From Albugo candida (lineage: Eukaryota; Oomycota; Peronosporomycetes; Albuginales; Albuginaceae), in NCBI GenBank assembly GCA_905220665.1, contig CAJNAR010000153.1, positions 248,001 through 312,000 on the forward strand: a DNA stretch of 64,000 bases, in the 5' to 3' direction. Of this stretch, positions 10,805 through 21,623 are shown in pieces (positions within the stretch are counted from its first letter, which is position 1; the number at the start of each line of letters is the position of its first letter). The notes below the pieces were generated by a model. The model did not search any database. It saw nothing but the letters and a program-made list of their open reading frames with translations, and was not told where the DNA came from. Position numbers and translations under genes: made by a program.

Positions 10805-12634
10805 TCAAAATTGCATATGCATGCGTTTGGCCACCTCAATTGCTCCTTTTATCATGTTGATTGCACGAACACGATCTTGACGCAACACACTGAAGGAAAT
10901 CAATCCGACGAGTTGCCCTTTCTTGTCAACTGCAGCTCCACCACTAAATCCGTTGTCAAGCTGCGCCGCAGTTCGGAGCATCGCCTTATCAACTTCTTTA
11001 CCATCGTAAAGTTGCGAGTCGGTACCAGAACATATAGCATGATGGACTGTGATGGTATTGTGCCCGCTGCTGGGATAACCAAACATCCACATTTCGTCAC
11101 CAGGCTCCACATTATTAGAATTTCCAATGGGGACAGCAGGAAGTCTCTCAATGCTTTCGGAAGAAGTGCCCTGGATTCGTACAACATTCCACTTTTTCGC
11201 GATGATTCGATCCGTAACATCTCCGATGTAGATTCCACTCGGTGGGTCTGATAAAACTTCATGGTCAATGCGTAAGAGAGCATAATCAAGCTCCTCGTTG
11301 CAACATTCTGGGATTGCTTTGGCGTGATATTTCCATAGTGGAGGTAGTGAAGTAGACTCGGTTGGGGCCACTAAAATCATGAAATCATCGCTATAAATGC
11401 TATCGAAATGTTCGCCTTGTAAGCAGTGACGGGCAGTCGCAATCAGTCCCTTCTCGTGTATCACGATGCCGGAGCCCACATTGCACAAATCACCGTCAGT
11501 AGTCAGAATAGCGATTCGGACTGCGGACTGCTGAACACGACGTACAAGGGAAGCTTTGTACTGCTTCATTTCGGCCCGTTTTTGTTTAAATCTCGACACA
11601 GGTGCCACAGCCCGCGACGATGCCGTTGAGGGTCGTAAACTTTCGTCCTCGTCCTCCAGAAGCTCATCATCGCCAAAATCAGCCAAGCATGCTGCAGCAT
11701 TCAGTAGTTTGATTCTCGGCCCAAATGGGATGCCCAAGTCCCGTAAATGGCCGGCATTCATCAGACACAACGATTCCACATCGATTTCTTCAGCTTCAAA
11801 AATAGGAGCATATTTGCTCAGTCCCATTGACGTCAACAAACTCGACATCACTTGAAAACTCTTCTTCTTCTCCGCAGCGCGTCGTGCTGCATATCGTACG
11901 GCAAACTTCTTATGCCACGACAAGTGTTCGAATTCCACACCATGAATTTCCCGTTGCAGCGCAACCAAGGATTGCTTATGCTTGAAATTGGAGTCATCAC
12001 CGAACTCGCCAATATAAATCGGGCGCCAGACGATGTCAAGTAAAGCTCGTTTGTACCAAAATCGACATGTCATCGATGCCAGTATCAAATCCACGTGATT
12101 GAGAAAGCTCAGCATGTGGGTAAAGACACCTCGAGGTACCCACGCCTTAGAATGAATGAATGAATTTGCAGGTACTTTATTCATGCATAGCACTTTTGGA
12201 AAACAGGTTTCACACACTCGAGATTTGTGCGTGTGCCCAGCCAGTGAGATTCGATGGCGAGAACATTTTTGACAAAATACATAACCACAACGCCGACATC
12301 GATGGGATCGTCTCAATAAAGAGAACTTTTCTTTGCAAATATTGCAACATGGTGAGCCAAAAAAAGGAGATGCCCAACGATCAAATTGCTTGGACGATGG
12401 AGACGGAGCCATGGGTGAGTTCATTTGGGTGTTGATATTATTATTGATCGTCTGCGCACCCTGCATCCCCTTGTGTTCATGAGTCGAGTACGAACGACCC
12501 GATCCATTAGTGACATTGCTGAGGTTTCTTTGATGTAAAAGCTTCTGAGCACCAGAACAGTATCCATCCCCGGATTGACTTCGCCCTAAGGCTACAAATT
12601 GCGGTCTCGAAGACTTTGCTCCATTTCGCTGCAT
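10805..12634 (-). CDS. FYVE / F-box / SAM / trypsin-like protease fusion
   Basis: Single-exon gene for 609 residues from the first ATG, at 12634; the upstream open frame begins only with TTG. Domains in order: a Ser/Asn-rich N-terminus; a FYVE zinc finger at about 97-144 with the basic RRSHRCRRCG signature that binds PI3P; an F-box-like helix set at about 163-205; a SAM domain at about 262-318; and a chymotrypsin-fold (S1/HtrA-like) peptidase at about 370-600. The catalytic residues are all present: His403 in TARHC, Asp450 in ELDYALLRID and Ser564 in GFSGGAA. It would be targeted to endosomal membrane by FYVE and could recruit Skp1 through the F-box; both are inferences. No signal peptide or membrane segment is seen, so the protease should be cytosolic, which is unusual for this fold. 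Confidence 0.85.
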   Translation of the reverse strand: MQRNGAKSSRPQFVALGRSQSGDGYCSGAQKLLHQRNLSNVTNGSGRSYSTHEHKGMQGAQTINNNINTQMNSPMAPSPSSKQFDRWASPFFGSPCCNICKEKFSLLRRSHRCRRCGYVFCQKCSRHRISLAGHTHKSRVCETCFPKVLCMNKVPANSFIHSKAWVPRGVFTHMLSFLNHVDLILASMTCRFWYKRALLDIVWRPIYIGEFGDDSNFKHKQSLVALQREIHGVEFEHLSWHKKFAVRYAARRAAEKKKSFQVMSSLLTSMGLSKYAPIFEAEEIDVESLCLMNAGHLRDLGIPFGPRIKLLNAAACLADFGDDELLEDEDESLRPSTASSRAVAPVSRFKQKRAEMKQYKASLVRRVQQSAVRIAILTTDGDLCNVGSGIVIHEKGLIATARHCLQGEHFDSIYSDDFMILVAPTESTSLPPLWKYHAKAIPECCNEELDYALLRIDHEVLSDPPSGIYIGDVTDRIIAKKWNVVRIQGTSSESIERLPAVPIGNSNNVEPGDEMWMFGYPSSGHNTITVHHAICSGTDSQLYDGKEVDKAMLRTAAQLDNGFSGGAAVDKKGQLVGLISFSVLRQDRVRAINMIKGAIEVAKRMHMQF

Positions 12635-13355
12635 TGAAATGTTGATTGCAATATTACAAGCAAAAACTGTTATTATATACGAACACTCGAAAGACAACGC
12701 TTATAGAGTTTGCTGTTGTTTTAGCTGCTTGATTTTGCGCCCTGTGTCCTGGTTATAAATGAATGGGTACGAATTGCGCGCAAGAAACACGTCAAAAAGA
12801 TGTGAAAAGAGGGTACTGATGTGTCCCGGGTGCAAACGGGTACTCTTCACTTTTATTCTAATTATGTCGCTCCTTTACTCAAGTGGAACTGCTTTTCATG
12901 TGGAAAGCACTGGATTTACCCTAGAGTCCAACGTGCTCAGCTGCCTGTGCATTTGCCATTTGAGCTTCCAGAATCTCGAATTCTCAAAAACACATAGTGA
13001 CAGAAACATAAGAACGGGTAATGTAGAAACATGCTTTTCGAATCTGATAGATTGATTCCAAAATGTGTGCGCATTTGTAATAACAAGACTTTACACATCT
13101 ACTGATTAGATGCTTGAATTGAACGGATTTCACTAAGCCGGGCTGTCGCGCTTTTGTAGCAAAAGGCTTGTATCTGGAAGCCAGATATTACGCGCTTTAT
13201 TCAGCTGGCATCATTGCCCGAGGTACGGATGATTAAGTTCCGTTGATGTGCTAGATTTCTTAAGTGCGTGGCAATGACAGGCACACGTCATTCAAAAAGA
13301 CGAATTCTCTCTGCCAAAGCTTAGCTAACTTCCTCTTTCATAGAATAATAAAGTC
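12635..13355. other. Divergent intergenic region
   Basis: About 720 bp between the divergently transcribed FYVE protease and MYND genes, so it should contain both promoters. A plus-strand frame at 12759-13055 includes one hydrophobic stretch but has no splice partner or recognisable domain and was not called. Confidence 0.4.
13171..13187. repeat. Perfect 7-bp hairpin
   Basis: TATCTGG and CCAGATA flank a 3-nt AAG spacer about 170 bp upstream of the MYND gene. It could be a regulatory palindrome or chance. Confidence 0.3.
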
Positions 13356-13901
13356 ATGTCGGTCACGAAACGAAACAAGAAGTCAATGCCCCTCACAGAT
13401 CTCCCCGTACCAGAATGCGATATCCGGTCAATTCTGCTCGCGAATGATGGAAGTTTATCGCGTGATTTTGAAGCAATTTTGACCAAACTTTTCATCTCCT
13501 ACCTTGAAAAACCAACAGATAAATGTATGACGTTGGAGAATTTGAAAAAATTCAGCATCGACTGCAATCACGGAGTAGCGTTCTCCCATCACGAGATCAA
13601 AGAAATACAGACATACTTTCAGTGTGACGAGAAGAAGCAGTTGACTCTCAGAGGTTTCAAGGACATTTACCGCACTCAGTCAAGCGCAGAACCAATTGAA
13701 ACCTGGCGGGATTTGCGTAGTTTGGGATACGAGAAAGAATTAGTAGAGCGATACTTTGCTTCTCTGAAATGCCACGTGTGCAAAGAAACCTCAAGTTTTG
13801 TTTGTTCGCGATGCAAATCGGCTCGTTATTGCTCCGAACAATGTCAAAAGAAGGACTGGAAGAGCAATCACAAAGTGTCCTGTAAAGTTATACATGCGTA
13901 G
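13356..13901 (+). CDS. MYND zinc-finger protein with EF-hand-like N-terminus
   Basis: Intronless gene for 181 residues. The C-terminal ~40 residues form a MYND finger with the full set of ligands: CHVC, then CSRC, then RYCSEQCQKKDW and a final HKVSC. MYND fingers bind short proline-rich peptides. The N-terminal 120 residues are helical and contain two loop-helix segments reminiscent of paired EF-hands (TLENLKKF; LTLRGFKDIY), but the calcium-ligand loops are poor, so calcium binding is doubtful. There is no SET or other catalytic domain. The function is probably as an adaptor. The ATG was chosen as the first one in the open frame with the basic start MSVTKRNKK. Confidence 0.75.
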   Translation: MSVTKRNKKSMPLTDLPVPECDIRSILLANDGSLSRDFEAILTKLFISYLEKPTDKCMTLENLKKFSIDCNHGVAFSHHEIKEIQTYFQCDEKKQLTLRGFKDIYRTQSSAEPIETWRDLRSLGYEKELVERYFASLKCHVCKETSSFVCSRCKSARYCSEQCQKKDWKSNHKVSCKVIHA

Positions 13902-14019
13902 TAGATTTAGCCAATTAAGAAAAATGAAAAATGATACGTGTTCAGTTCCATTTACTGACTTCCTAGCACTGTGACTTAAGTGAGATAGTATTCCGACGTC
14001 TTGGCTCGACGATATTCAG

Positions 14020-17000
14020 ATGGCGCAAATGAGCTCGGACGAAGAATTCGAAAAGTAACAATCCACGCAACCAGCAGTGAAATTATGATTCAGATACTGT
14101 ATTGATTGCACAGATTCTTACTGGAGCAGGAGGATGAGAACGAAGAGAATGAGTCCCCACCAGATTATGACGCACTTCCTACATCTAAGATGGCTACACA
14201 CACGTAACAGAACCCCATATCATCTACGTTTCTGTCGTCACCAAGTAATGAGCTCTAGCAGCGTACAGGAATTTGCGTCAAAGATCAGAACAAAGCACAA
14301 TAAGACAGAGAAAGCCAGCAGAATTACTTTGGAAGAAAGAGTTGCTGAGATACTAAAACAATCGCGCCAAGATAAAATTCGAGGCGAAAGACATGAACCA
14401 CTTATGGCTGACGAGGAAGAGGAGAATGAATTTATGGGCTCACCGGACACATCGTTTGAGATCAACTACGGAGAGCTAGACTTGCATACCAGGGAACGTC
14501 ATGCAGAAGTAACTCGTACATCGGTGCTCGGATAATCGCTCGCTAAATGTAGTCTGATGTGCTGTGTACTAAGCATATCTTTGGTGTAGCTAGTCCAGCT
14601 TCAACAGCGATGGATTCATATTGAACCCAACCGCGCTTGATAGCGCTGAACAAGGTGTTTTTCCTTGTTCTGAAACTACTGGATACGCTTCACTTTCATC
14701 TTGTGTCGTAGAGAATCGCTATCAGCAACACAAATTGGAAAAGGAAGATCATACGTTGACGGAACTTGGATCCTATAAAAATTCTGTTGACTCATGGCCG
14801 GATTACTCGGATGACGAAGAATTTGTTAGCGAATTCGACCAGATGAGAGTTTGTGATTAAAGCGTGATCATCGACGATCATCACCGATTCATTGTAGGAT
14901 TTTATGTCATCGGAGGTACCGGGAATTCGCGAACCTGATCATCAACAATCAGCGATGCAAGCAACGAGAGCTATCGAGGTTGAATTCAAACCTAAGGACG
15001 CAATGGAGAAACCAGGATACGAAGATGAAGAATTTGAGGCAAGTGTGAGGACGACGGAGCTACAATATTCGACTATCTGTGTTTCCACTTTATAGGACGA
15101 AGTGGATCAAGTATCTCTCATACGGCATGGATTAGTTGATGAGATAAACGGATCAAATCTGCAACATCCACAAAGTATAACCATAAAAGGTCAGTCGTAT
15201 GTGGTTGACGAAGCGGTGGGGAATATGAAGAAACAGAACGACTTATTCACAAAGGAACCAAAGAACGTACAAAGCGCAACTTTGGTAGAAAAGGATGGTT
15301 CGCACGATCTGATCGAACCAAAGTCATTCGACGGTCAAATCGAAACGGTGCACCAACCAAATGGGTCAACCAGTCCAGAAATTGCTGCGTTTGTATCACC
15401 AGTGCAGGTACTATTTTTTTTTCAAGACCGAAGCCAATTACAAAATCTGATTTAGTTTTCCTTACAGTCTCCTCCGCCTCCACCACCACCTGATGATGAG
15501 TCTGTCAATGAAGCGGTGGATTCTCCAATATCGGGTCAAATCAGTCAATTCAGTATGGCTCCACAACAGAACACTCTGACGACTTCTGTGGTAAACGTAA
15601 TGATCGATGGAGTCTCGAACGAGACAACAAAGTTACCTGAAGCAAAGGATATCAACTCTGTATATCACAATAAACACGACGGGGACATTAAATGGAGTCA
15701 AGATAGTGAAAAACATGAAGAAAAGCGTCTGATGAAAGAACAAGAGTTGGCTTTCTTCTTGCGACAAGCAAAAAGTCAGATAGCGGATTTGGAGCAACAG
15801 CTGCGTCGAAAGGAAGACAATACGAATGCGGCAAAGGCGAAGAACAATGCGTTCAATCCTGAACATCATGAAGCCATCAAATCCGAAAATATCACACGAC
15901 TGGAGAATGAAATTCAGTCACAAGAGCAATTGATTCAGGCTTTTCAGCGTGAAAATGAACAACTTATGCTGAAAATGAAACAAATCCAATCAGAAACTAA
16001 TTACGACATTCATCTCGAAAACAAGCGACTCAAATTAGAATTGCAGCACTCGATTCAGTTTGTTGAGAAACCTGTAGGTGTGCCAATCGAGAGCGTACCG
16101 ATGCAGCAATATCACACTGCCGTGGAGGCGCGGTTACGTGCGGAAAGTCAGGCCGCAGCCTTACAGGAAGAAATTACAAGTCTACAACACGTATATCGTG
16201 AAAGAGAGCTCGAATGGAAATCTCGCTTGAATCAAATTGAGAAGGCAATGCGTCACATGGAAAGCAAGTACGAAGGCATAGATCTTGATCAAGTTGTTCA
16301 AGAGCATGTGCAGGTCCGGCAACTAGAGAAACAGCTAGAATTTCAAGAAAAGCAGGCAGCGCATACTGCAAAAAGTTTGCAGAAAAAATTAGAGTGGTAC
16401 ATTGAAAATCAGAAGCTGCTCGAAGACCAAGAACAAGAGGTAGATCAACTCAAGAGGCGAATTCGAGAACTTGAATCATGTGCCGGCAAAGAGAACGAAG
16501 GGAAAGTGAGCATGAGAGCAAAAGAGGCCGTACATGATCAAGGAGGATCTTACTTGCGATCACGCACCGATTTACGTCGTATACAGAAGCTAGAGAAGCT
16601 GGTGAAGGAGCTGCAATCTGCATTAGAGAAACGTCATCCGGACAGTGTGACGTCTTTATTGTTGGCTTTTCGTCAGGCCGATGAGAAAACTCAAACCGAA
16701 CAAGTTGCAAGTGAATACCAAAAGAAGATGGAGTGTCTTCATATGGAACTAGAAGCACTGCGTACGAAATATGAGTGCAAAGTTCAGAGCTTTCGTCAGC
16801 AACATGAAAAATTAAAGCTTCATTACGAACAAAAGTTGGCGGATGCATCACGTAGTGGATGTACAAGCACTCAACACTCGAAAAATGTCCGTAGTAAAGG
16901 GAGTCACAGCAATGAGAAGAAGCCTTTTCCGGATCAAAAAAAGCAAATTGCTCGTCTCCGTGAATTTTACGCTGCAAAAGCTCGAGACATGGAGCGTAAA

Positions 17001-17860
17001 TGGGCAGCAAAATTTGAATCTGCAATGGCGTCAAAGTCCAAAAAAATTGATTGCGGTAGCTGTCAGGCTCGTTCAGCCGCTCAATTGGGCGCTCAAGATC
17101 TTGAGTCAGCGGTGGAGAGGAAGGATGAAAGGCTAGACGAGATAGATGCGCAGAATCGAGTCGCTATCGAAGTGGAAAAAGAAAAGGTGAGAACGCTCAC
17201 TGACCAACTGAAGCAGAGTGAAATGACCCGACAGCAACTCGCACAAAATTTCGACTCGTTACAAGCATTGCGGTCATCTGTAGAGTCCAACCAGCGTACC
17301 GTTGAGAAAGCTGCACGAGGCACTCAAACGAAGACTGATTTTGTGGAATTGGAACGATACGAAATCCTCGAGCGGAAGCTCAAATGGCAGGAAGAAGAGC
17401 GAATTTCACTAAAAACGCAACATGAAGCAGAGTGTCAAAAATTAAAAAGCAAGATTCATCGCATACACAAAGAAAACAGAAAAGTACTTGTATCACACGC
17501 AATGCAAGTAGAGAAGCTAGAAAATGATATCACGAGAGCTCAAGTCGAGAAGCACCAGATCTACCCAGAGCTTCGTTTGATGGAATCTCTTGCCGGAAAG
17601 GTGGACACACTAGCTCGAAAATACCATTTGCGGCAGACAGAATTAGACTTGATGGTGTCCCGGACAAAATCGATTCGTGAATTGGAAATTGCTCAAGTTC
17701 AGCGAAAGTACACACTGGTTCTTGCTGAGAAAAATGCAGAGATACAGTGCTTTGAGCAAAAGGTGAGGCACAATATTTTCCGGTAAAGTATGTACTGACT
17801 GTATGCGAGCTATAGCTGGAAGAGATGATCAATGAAATGGAAGCATTACGAGGTGGGTAA
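14020..17860 (+). CDS. CEP162: CEP162-like centrosomal/ciliary coiled-coil protein
   Basis: Eight exons join with consistent phases: 14020-14054, 14114-14203, 14259-14508, 14594-14848, 14898-15038, 15096-15407, 15468-17762 and 17816-17860, giving about 1140 residues. The N-terminal third is acidic and disordered, with a polyproline run after 15468. The rest is long coiled coil. The segment around KRHPDSVTSLLLAFRQA corresponds to the RHPNS motif that marks CEP162, a microtubule-binding protein of the distal centriole and ciliary transition zone (family knowledge). This fits an organism that builds flagellated zoospores. The intron at 15039-15095 begins GCAAGT after GAG and ends TTATAG: a GC-AG intron required by the frame. 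The last exon encodes only 14 residues, including LEEMINEMEAL. Confidence 0.75.
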
Positions 17861-18968
17861 GATCGGAGATACAGTTAAACCGATCGTGGTTTGGGCTGTG
17901 ATGATGCAAATTGTAAAAGGACGTCATTATGAAGACCGCTCTCTGCTTTTGTCTACTTTTACCACATTAGTCTAAAATGTTCGCACAGCCTGGCTCTACT
18001 CCGAATATTTTCAGACTGAAATAAAAGCCACCGAGAATGCTAGTATTAGAAGAAGTACACAATCCTTACTAGTGTTGGGGCCCAAATCAGCATGATAATT
18101 GCACTCAGGTCTCAGCGAAGCAATTTTCGTACGCAAGGATGGTTGATCGGATAAGGAGTGACTCAGGTATCTTTTATCAGCTCTAGTAAACCCGATCGAT
18201 AGAATGCTTGTCCGCATAGCTACATGTTCGGGCTTTCCTGAATGTAGCTCGAGTTTTCTCACTTTGAACGTTGTGCGCGACTTGTCAGCATGCAAGTAGC
18301 TTATTGACTTGCACGTATCTAGAAGAGTAACAAAAGCTTCCTGGTTGAATGAAGCTATTTTGAGTCAGTGAATGCCCTCCAAACGCCGCTGTGAGAAGTG
18401 CTTTACTCAATTTACAGTCGCTGTAGACACTGCTTCGTAACGTTAAGTGACATCATCCCAAGCTATCAGGTATGCGAAGTGGGCAATAGTCGACTGAACT
18501 TATGTCAGCTCTTCTCTACGGGGACCCTACTCGCAATGCAATTCTTTTTGTATTTTGTATGGAGCGTTAGAAAAAGTGGTACCCAAAAAAGAAGTTGTCG
18601 CCATCCCTTTCTTTTGGTTGATACAAAATTTCTTTCTTTTGTCAATTGTACTGCTTCTGTCGTGTCATAAAAGACGGATACAAACTTTCAGGCTATTATT
18701 GCTAGGCGGCATCAAGACAAAAAGGCTCCGACACGTGAATCCACTGATCGGGCAAAACAACCTGACCCAGTGTAAGTGAAAAGTATCGATCGGATTTTTC
18801 AGACTTTATTTTGTAGGTAGCAAAAAATTTACAATTAAGTACTTCTTCCGCTATTGATAGCTTGTGATCGCGCAACAACACTACAAACAACGTCATTATT
18901 CAAAAAACAAACGAAAGCTGACAGCGGTGGATCCCACCTACATTTTCCCACCCTATCTGTATACCGTT
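17861..18968. other. Long intergenic region, nothing recognised
   Basis: About 1.1 kb without a convincing gene. Short frames on both strands (for example 18011-18295 minus and 18398-18670 plus) lack domains and consistent splice sites. The right end must contain the promoter of the HAD phosphatase gene. Confidence 0.45.
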
Positions 18969-19766
18969 ATGGAAATTATGACAACACAAACTCCTCAGCT
19001 GTTGGTAGCTACACATAGTCTAGACGGCCCATGTCATATTCCAAAATCACATCGTCCAGATGCGCCATCACAGTATACTAAATGTCCTACTCGGGAGCGT
19101 ACGGTAGTAGTGTTTGACTGGGATGACACGCTGTGTCCGAGCACGTGGTTACATGCAAACAATCTTTTACCGAAATGCCGAGGTGATCCAGTCTTCTTAT
19201 CAGCGCAACAGCAAAAGACACTAGATGCTATCAGTTCAAATGTCATCCGGATTATAAGAAAAGCCGTTAGTTTTGGTCCGGTATTCATTGTGACAGCCGC
19301 AGAATATGGCTGGGTTGAATTATCATGCACTTTGTTCATGCCATCTGCGCAAGAGATCTTGAATTTACCAGATGTTCATGTCGTTTCAGCTAGGACATGG
19401 TACGAACAGACATTCGGGTATCAAGGTGATGCAAACAGTTGGAAGTATGAAGTGATGCAGCTGATTGCGCAAAAGTGTTTTGCCGAAAGCACAACATCGC
19501 TCGATTCATATTTCAATCTCGTATCTATCGGTGACTCGATGGCTGAACGAGATGCATGTCATTTGGCAATTGAAAATATTCCGAACACGTACGCAAAGAC
19601 GCTGAAATATATAGAGCATCCTGGATCGGAAGAAATGATTCAACAATTACAGCTCACGTTCGAATCGTTCGACCAGATGTGCACTTGGGAGAACTGTTTA
19701 GATCTACAGCTGACACGATCGCAGTTGCAGGAGTTGCAAAAGCTAAACAGCACCAACAGTATTTAA
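18969..19766 (+). CDS. HAD-superfamily phosphatase-like protein
   Basis: Intronless gene for 265 residues. The ATG at 18969 was preferred because the upstream extension of the frame starts only from GTG. HAD motifs are present in order: motif I FDWDDTLCPS at about residue 49, with the two catalytic Asp residues (50 and 52); motif II FIVTAA; a Lys in NSWKYEVM that can serve as motif III; and motif IV SIGDSMAERDA. The substrate is not predictable. The HAD cap region between motifs I and II is short, suggesting a C0/C1-type enzyme that could act on macromolecules. The next gene starts 200 bp downstream on the same strand. Confidence 0.75.
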   Translation: MEIMTTQTPQLLVATHSLDGPCHIPKSHRPDAPSQYTKCPTRERTVVVFDWDDTLCPSTWLHANNLLPKCRGDPVFLSAQQQKTLDAISSNVIRIIRKAVSFGPVFIVTAAEYGWVELSCTLFMPSAQEILNLPDVHVVSARTWYEQTFGYQGDANSWKYEVMQLIAQKCFAESTTSLDSYFNLVSIGDSMAERDACHLAIENIPNTYAKTLKYIEHPGSEEMIQQLQLTFESFDQMCTWENCLDLQLTRSQLQELQKLNSTNSI

Positions 19767-19965
19767 GACCGGAAAAGGGATTATAAAATTCATGAATATA
19801 ATTTTAGAATACATTAAAATACGCTGATAAACTTCGTCCAGTGACCATAGCGATCCCTTCAAGCCATTGCTTGGATTGCCCGTACCATTTGAGTTGGTCT
19901 ACAAGATACAAGCGAGAGTACATGCTTTGAACCTTGTCGGATCAGGATTTTCCAATAAAGAGAGG

Positions 19966-21623
19966 ATGGTGTATGACACTATTTGTGCCCTTCACAATAT
20001 GGACAGCGGACGTACATCGCAAAAAATCATTTTCGTACTGATCGATGGATTAGCAGATGTTTCGGTATCTGAGCTAAACGATGCGACTCCCTTGAGCCAC
20101 GCAGTTACCCCTGCGATGGATCGGATAGCATGTAAGGGATCTGATTGATTGATAAACAGTCACTAGACTTATGCTCGGTCATGTAGCGGCAGGACTGAAT
20201 GGGCTGATGGATCCGGTCTCCCCAGGTTACGCATGTGGTAGCGATACCGCTCATATGAGTATTTTGGGATACAATCCGTTTATGTAGGCATCCTCTCCAC
20301 AATTTTACTTGCCTTTCATTGAGCCTCATTTGCATTAGTCATTATCGTGGTCGTGGGTCATTTGAAGCAATGGGTGCTGGATTATTAATGGAAAATGGCG
20401 ATGTGGCTTTCAAATGCAATTTTGCTACGATTGAGACAGTTAGTTTCATGCGCGCTGGGTCATGAATGCTTACTCGAGTGTTTTGTCCAGGTTGATGGTC
20501 AAAGGATTGTGACAAAACGAAGAGTAGATCGAGACTTTTCACAATGGGGAATTGAGTTGTGTTCTTTCTTAGACCAACAACCGCTTGCAGATTTTCCAAC
20601 TGTGCGCATATCTACAAAGTATGCGACAGAGCATCGTTGTGGAATTGTTTTCAAAGGTCCAAGTCTTTGCGATAGAATTACTGGAACCGACCCACTCAAA
20701 GACAAGTACGCTGCTCAATGCATATAGCGGCAACTCTATACTAGGACTCAATCGGTTTACACTGCTTAGTCTGCCACTGCGAAGATCAGATAATCTGGAT
20801 GATTCCCCTGAAGCTATTTATTCGAGTCAGGTGAACTTTACTCGATTGTTTCGATAGAAATGCAGTTTCGATTAACCAAGTCATGCTATAGGTCCTCAAC
20901 GCGGCATCTGATGCGTTCCATGAACGACTTTGCACGCATCCGATCAATCTCGAACGAGTTCAGAAAGGTTTGCCTCCTGCAAATGTTGTTCTTTTACGGG
21001 GACCCGGTGAACGCATCAATGTGCCAACTTTTGAAGAAACGCATGGTTTGAAATCATTCATGATTGCTCCTACGTGTATAATCGCGGGTCTTGGGGCGTC
21101 TCTGGGCATGACTCTTGTTCAAGCACCAAATGCAACAGGTGATTACCACTCTGACTTCAATTCTAAAGCCAAAACAGCCGTTGCGGAATTGACCAAAGAT
21201 GATCGATCGTATGACTTTGCATTTGTGCATGTCAAGGCCGTTGATGACGCGGGTCACGATTGTTCATTGGAAAAGAAAGTTCACTTGATAGAAAAGTGTG
21301 ATGAAATGATACAAGTCTTGCTGGATGGTCTACAGGAGCACGTTCAAGATTCTATTATTGTGGTGACAGGAGATCACACGACTCCAGTTGATTATGGTGA
21401 TCATACCTTTGAGCCTGTACCCTTTACGATCGCGCACGTCCCCATGGTAGCTAATGCAAAGGCGTGTATCAGCAATCACAACAGCGCGCAATTGCAGGGC
21501 CAAGTGAGTGATGATGTCACCCAATTTTCAGAGCTCTCGGCAGCAAGAGGTGCATTGGGTCGCTTTTCAGGCGATCAAGTCATGTCGCTCATCAAGCGAT
21601 ACAGCGGCAACTCGAGTGGTTGA
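19966..21623 (+). CDS. Cofactor-independent phosphoglycerate mutase, archaeal (ApgM) type
   Basis: Interconverts 3- and 2-phosphoglycerate in glycolysis; a metal-dependent enzyme of the alkaline phosphatase superfamily. Six exons close in phase: 19966-20131, 20187-20283, 20339-20438, 20491-20705, 20770-20830 and 20892-21623, giving about 456 residues. Motifs seen: [11 protein letters not shown] (metal-binding Asp and first strand), [18 protein letters not shown] with the presumed catalytic Ser, [32 protein letters not shown] and VVTGDHTTP (metal ligands). All active-site blocks of the archaeal-type family can be found. The ATG at 19999 is an alternative start; upstream the frame is open only from TTG. 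Introns are 52-64 nt. Confidence 0.88.

Noticed and set aside
12759..13055. Plus-strand ORF with a hydrophobic segment as a secreted protein
   Set aside because: The hydrophobic stretch begins about 28 residues in, after a basic Cys-containing leader; there is no domain, and the ORF sits in a divergent promoter region.
18011..18295. 94-codon minus-strand ORF
   Set aside because: It begins without a good start context, has no domain or splice partner, and its length is within chance for AT-moderate DNA.
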